DNA from: JACMLC01 sp963720235
GTDB lineage: Bacteria > Acidobacteriota > Blastocatellia > Pyrinomonadales > Pyrinomonadaceae
DNA length: 64,000 nt
Direction: 5' to 3'
Assembly: GCA_963720235.1 (NCBI GenBank)
Contig: OY970389.1
Location: forward strand, 744,001 to 808,000
Shown: positions 60,710-64,000 of the stretch, one piece after another
How positions within the stretch are numbered: the first letter of the stretch is position 1
How the letters are laid out: every line of letters begins with the position of its first letter
The notes under the pieces: generated by a model
Databases searched by the model: none
Seen by the model: only the letters and a program-made list of their open reading frames with translations
Told to the model about the DNA's origin: nothing
Program-made: the position numbers and the translations under genes

Positions 60710-61963
60710 TTAGTCTTCTATACGCACGCGCCGGATGCCGAAGGCGATGAGGCGTGCGGGAATCCTGCGCAAAAGTGGCAGGCGTAGAAAGAAGGGAAGC
60801 TTAAAAGGTTTGCTTGTGTCCAGAGCGTTGCCGAGGATGCGTTTCTGTATGAGCGCCTGAAAAGCCTGTATGAATCTTGTGGGCCAATTTCGTTTGCTTT
60901 GCACGCGCGCCAGATGGCTCGTCTGCAAGCTTTCCGCTTTCAACGGTTTTGTGAGCACGTTGGCCGCGATCACTGCGTCCTGAATCGCATAGTTGATGCC
61001 GACGCCGCCGACGGGCGTCATGACATGAGCCGCATCGCCTATGAGCAGCAGGCCCGGTTGATACCACTTTTCAACTCTGCTCGATTCGACAGAGAGCATG
61101 GCGACCTGTTTCCAGTCTTTCAGATGCTCCACGCGGTCGCTCAGGGTCGGGTCTGTCTCGACGATAAGATTTTTGAGATGTTCTAAACCCGCTTCGCGCA
61201 GAGCGTGATAGCTGCCTTTGAGAATAACAAAAGCCACCTGCCATTCTTCCAGACGGTCAAGCATGACGAGTATGTGACCATTGCGTATGCGCCCCGCGAG
61301 GCCCTGCGGGTCGCCCTCCTTGCGCGGCAAGCGAAACCAGAGCACATCCATTGGCGGCGAAGTCTTGACCGGCTGCATCAACGCGAGGCGTCGCATGCGA
61401 GATGAGCGGCCATCCGCGCCGACAGTCAAAGTCGCGCGCACTTCATGCCATTCGTCCTCCTCTTTCTCTTTGTAACGCACGCCGCGCACAACTCCATCCT
61501 CGCGTATCAACTCCTGCACGTTCGCGCCCATGACGAGCCGGAAAGAAGGAAACAGCTTCGCCTCTTCCGTCATGAAGTTCAGGAAATCCACTTGCGGCAG
61601 CATCATGATGTACGGAAATTTTGTCTTGAGAAAGCCGAGGTCAATCGTCACGCCTTCGTCATCTCCGGCCTGTATGTTGAAGCTGCGTATCTTTGTATGA
61701 CGCAGCTCATGCAGGCGCGATGCAAGACCAAGCTGGTCCATGATTTCGAGCACGGACGGGTGAATCGTGTCGCCGCGAAAGTCTCTGTCAAAATCCGTGT
61801 GCAATTCAAGCAATGTAACGTTGATGCCTTTGCGCGCGAGCAGGTATGCGAGGACGACTCCGGCTGGCCCGCCGCCGACGATGCAACAGGTTGTCTGCTG
61901 AACACCGGAAATCTGTTGGAGGTCTTTGTCTGTCTGCGGAGTCGAGCGCGTTTCAATCGCCAT
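60710..61963 (-). CDS. FAD-dependent aromatic-ring hydroxylase-type monooxygenase
   Basis: 417 aa. The dinucleotide-binding GGGPAGVVLAYLLARKG (about 31-47), the DG motif VGADGRSSRMRR and the second FAD site LLIGDAAHVMTPVGGVGIN (about 303-321) mark a PHBH/UbiH-type flavoprotein. It would hydroxylate or epoxidise an aromatic or polyketide-like substrate with NAD(P)H and oxygen. Substrate unknown. The downstream hydrolase converges on it. A MITE stands 57 bp upstream of its start. Confidence 0.82.
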   Translation of the reverse strand: MAIETRSTPQTDKDLQQISGVQQTTCCIVGGGPAGVVLAYLLARKGINVTLLELHTDFDRDFRGDTIHPSVLEIMDQLGLASRLHELRHTKIRSFNIQAGDDEGVTIDLGFLKTKFPYIMMLPQVDFLNFMTEEAKLFPSFRLVMGANVQELIREDGVVRGVRYKEKEEDEWHEVRATLTVGADGRSSRMRRLALMQPVKTSPPMDVLWFRLPRKEGDPQGLAGRIRNGHILVMLDRLEEWQVAFVILKGSYHALREAGLEHLKNLIVETDPTLSDRVEHLKDWKQVAMLSVESSRVEKWYQPGLLLIGDAAHVMTPVGGVGINYAIQDAVIAANVLTKPLKAESLQTSHLARVQSKRNWPTRFIQAFQALIQKRILGNALDTSKPFKLPFFLRLPLLRRIPARLIAFGIRRVRIED

Positions 61964-62020
61964 CGGGGGAAACTCCTTTATGAGAATTTATGTTGATGAA
62001 GACAATGCTATTGCTATTTG

Positions 62021-62196
62021 GATAATGGGTCAGTGTGAAATTCAGGTGGATATCCATTAGCACGAAAGAATCTCCCGCAAAGGTGCTGGTGGCGCAAAGG
62101 TGTTGAGTAGTTATTTTTCTTGCATGCTTTCTTTGCGTCTTTGCGCCTTTGCGGCAAACCGCTTTTTCTTACTCCCTTTAAAACTGACCTACTACC
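62021..62196. mobile_element. MITE (family A) with 8-bp target duplication
   Basis: 176 bp. Left end GATAATGGGTCAG, complement of right end GGTAGTAGGTCAG, with the GCAAAG palindrome inside. GCTATTTG is repeated directly at 62013-62020 and 62197-62204. The right end supplies the last five residues and stop of psuG. Confidence 0.88.
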
Positions 62197-63086
62197 GCTA
62201 TTTGCGAGGCGACGCGGGCATTGTTTTCAAGCAGCGAGATGTTAGCGCGCAAAGTTGCGCCGTCGCTCTGCGACGCCATGCGCGAGAGCAGAAAGGGCGT
62301 CAGATCGCGCCCGGAAATCTGTTGGCGCACAGCTTCTTGCAAAGCTTCATCAAGAGTTTGCTGTAAAAGTTTTTGTGGAACTTCTGCTGCCTCAGGCACA
62401 GGAACAGTGATAAGGATTGCGCCTTCCATCTCTAAAGATTGATGGGCCAGAGCGAGTTGCGCTACTTCATCCGGCGTCTCCGCGCGCATGTCCACAGGCA
62501 GACCGCTCCTGCGCGAATAGAAGGCTGGCAACTCGTCGCAGCCATAGCCGACGACCGTCACGCCATTTGTTTCGAGCCATTCGCGCGTCGCCGGAAGGTC
62601 TAGCACAATCTTTGCGCCGGAGCAGACGACAATCATCCGTGTGCGCGCAAGCTCTGGCAAATCCGCAGACACATCTGGCAGCGAGCCGCGATGCACGCCG
62701 CCGATGCCGCCCGTCGCAAAGACTTTGATGCCAGCCCTGTGCGCAATCCACATCGTTGTCGCAACGGTTGTCGCGCCGTCCCACTTGCGCGCGACTGCGA
62801 CGGGCAAGTCGCGGCGGCTGAGTTTATGAATCCCATCCGTCTCTGCTAGATATTGAAGTTGCTTTGAGTCAAGACCGACGCACAACTTGCCTTGCATGAC
62901 GGCGATGGTCGCGGGCGTCGCTCCCGTTTCTCTGACAAGCTCTTCGAGACGACGCGCCGTCGCAAGATTCTGCGGGCGCGGCAAGCCATGCGCGATGACA
63001 GTGGATTCCAGAGCCACCACCGCGCGCTTTTCATCAAGCGCGGTCTTGACTTCTTCACTCAAATTAAAAAGATTGGAATCAAGCAT
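62178..63086 (-). CDS. psuG: Pseudouridine-5'-phosphate glycosidase
   Basis: 302 aa. ALESTVIAHGLPRPQNL (about 25-41), KLSRRDL and ATGGIGGVHRG (about 125-135) are family motifs; SAD and KIVLDLPATREWLET follow. It splits pseudouridine-5'-phosphate into ribose-5-phosphate and uracil. The natural C-terminus is altered: the last residues (VVGQF) and the stop come from a MITE. Removing the MITE and one duplication would give an ending of ASQIAIALSSST. The kinase partner PsuK is not next to it. Confidence 0.9.
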   Translation of the reverse strand: MLDSNLFNLSEEVKTALDEKRAVVALESTVIAHGLPRPQNLATARRLEELVRETGATPATIAVMQGKLCVGLDSKQLQYLAETDGIHKLSRRDLPVAVARKWDGATTVATTMWIAHRAGIKVFATGGIGGVHRGSLPDVSADLPELARTRMIVVCSGAKIVLDLPATREWLETNGVTVVGYGCDELPAFYSRRSGLPVDMRAETPDEVAQLALAHQSLEMEGAILITVPVPEAAEVPQKLLQQTLDEALQEAVRQQISGRDLTPFLLSRMASQSDGATLRANISLLENNARVASQIAVVGQF

Positions 63087-63092
63087 ATAAAA

Positions 63093-63161
63093 AGTCAGGA
63101 GTCGAGAGTCTTAAGAAAAAAGCTTTTGACTCCAGACTCTGGACTCTAGACTCTCGACTCA
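63093..63161. repeat. Small palindrome (GACTCTCGACTC type)
   Basis: GAGTCGAGAGTCTTAAG at the left is matched by CTAGACTCTCGACTC at the right, with GACTCCAGACTCTGGACTC units. It fills the space between psuG and the YihY gene. Related runs (GTCAGAAGTCAGAACTCAG) lie near 28.1 kb. Confidence 0.65.
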
Positions 63162-64000
63162 TTTCTTTCATTTTCATCAGGAGCTTTTTCGCCGCGCTCT
63201 TTGGCGTCGGGCGCACCGGCTTCTGCGGCGGCGTTCTCGATTTCGGAATTAATCTCGCCGCCGATGAGAATCGCCGCGCCTGTCAGATAGAACCAGAGCA
63301 TCATGATGATGACCGCGCCAAGCCCACCATAGGTCGCGCTGTAGGAGTCGAAGTATTTCAGATAAGCGCGAAAGCCGAAGGAGACGAGCAGCCACAAGAT
63401 GAGGCCGATGATAGAGCCGGGTGTGACCCACTTCCAATCCTGATCGTGCAGGTCTGGCGCGAAGTAGTAAATCAGGCTAAAGGCAAAGAGGATGAAGGCG
63501 AGTACAATGGGCCACTGCAAAATTTTCCAGACGATTGTAAAGACCTGTCCGAGACCAAAGCTGGCAGCAACACTCTCTGCAATCTCGCCGCCGTAGAGCA
63601 GCAAAGCCAGCGCAGAGATAATCAGGACGGCAAGCCCAATCGTCAGGATGATGGAGACCAGCCGCACCTTCCACCACGAGCGCGTCTCCTTGACGTTATA
63701 AGCCACGTTGAGCGATTCGCTAATCGCGCCCATGCCGTTTGAAGCGGCCCACAAGGTTGCCAGCACACCGAACGAGAGCTTGCCGCCGCTCGCGGATTTG
63801 CTAATCTCGTCAACTGTCGTGTGTACGAGTTCCGTAGCAGAGGCAGGCATCACTGCGCCGAGGTATGTGAGCAGGTTGTTGCGTAGCTCCGTGCCTGCGT
63901 CTGCGAAATAACCGAGGACAGTAGTCAGGAAAAGCAGGAGCGGAAAGAGGGCCAGCAAAAAATAGTAAGACAACTGTGCGGCGCGTCCAAAGATTTCATC
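63146..64000 (-). CDS. YihY/virulence factor BrkB-family membrane protein (5' part outside window)
   Basis: At least 285 codons; the frame continues without stop to the window edge (DEIFGRAAQLSYYFLLALFP), so the N-terminus is missing. Six hydrophobic segments of the YihY family are visible, with SYYFLLALFPLLLFL and YSATYGGLGAVIIMMLWFYLTGAAILIGGEINSEIE as signatures. The family is a polytopic inner-membrane protein of unknown transport role. A charged tail (PDAKERGEKAPDENE) ends it. Confidence 0.88.
   Translation of the reverse strand, partial: DEIFGRAAQLSYYFLLALFPLLLFLTTVLGYFADAGTELRNNLLTYLGAVMPASATELVHTTVDEISKSASGGKLSFGVLATLWAASNGMGAISESLNVAYNVKETRSWWKVRLVSIILTIGLAVLIISALALLLYGGEIAESVAASFGLGQVFTIVWKILQWPIVLAFILFAFSLIYYFAPDLHDQDWKWVTPGSIIGLILWLLVSFGFRAYLKYFDSYSATYGGLGAVIIMMLWFYLTGAAILIGGEINSEIENAAAEAGAPDAKERGEKAPDENERNESRV

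Overview
The window looks like chromosome from an Acidobacteriota bacterium, probably of the Blastocatellia type. The evidence is a secreted VWA protein of the 'VWFA-related Acidobacterial domain' kind, TPR/Fis-type regulators, propeller-bearing histidine kinases, and many short palindromic repeats in almost every spacer. This is inferred from gene content; no 16S gene is present.

Layout. 0.1-1.6 kb: an ATP-grasp enzyme and a small HTH protein. 1.8-12.6 kb: purine degradation, made of a three-subunit xanthine dehydrogenase-type enzyme, then allantoinase, allantoicase, OHCU decarboxylase, HIU hydrolase and a PuuD-like membrane urate hydroxylase. Together they could take xanthine through urate to ureidoglycolate and urea. 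The two halves are separated by an ECF sigma operon with two tiny membrane proteins and by the VWA protein. 12.9-16.5 kb: a CAP protein, a methyltransferase and a CitE/malate-synthase-like lyase. 16.7-26.4 kb (minus strand): an envelope cluster with a small membrane protein, a YfaT/DUF1175-like lipoprotein, an alpha-2-macroglobulin with intact thioester, a polytopic membrane protein, a penicillin-binding/SpoIID fusion and a gluzincin protease. 26.5-36.7 kb: signalling genes, including a response regulator with Asn at the phospho-acceptor position, a periplasmic-propeller kinase, HD-GYP, DUF4388-DnaJ-TPR and a GAF-like kinase.

36.87-41.71 kb is a complete transposon of IS1 type. It has 19-bp perfect ends inside about 45-bp imperfect ones and an 8-bp target duplication (GAAATTTC). 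It carries the transposase, a TPR/Fis regulator divergent from a small secreted peptide, a tRNA-like sequence and three small or hypothetical genes. It landed in the arm of an older palindromic repeat. Two such repeats (57.3 and 62.0 kb) have related ends and their own 8-bp duplications, so they are probably MITEs moved by a related transposase.

41.8-45 kb: a soluble chemoreceptor domain fused to an oligopeptide-binding protein. 45.1-49.8 kb: a GNAT enzyme, an M20 peptidase homologue with altered metal ligands, LigA and a conserved hypothetical. 49.9 kb: tRNA-Leu(CAG). 50-57 kb: YggS, YggT, DUF167, YebC and RuvC, with a more AT-rich restriction-modification pair inserted between yebC and ruvC; its endonuclease gene is frameshifted in a C5 tract. 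57.5-64 kb: an AraC regulator, a CocE/NonD hydrolase, an FAD monooxygenase, PsuG and a YihY-family protein cut by the window edge.
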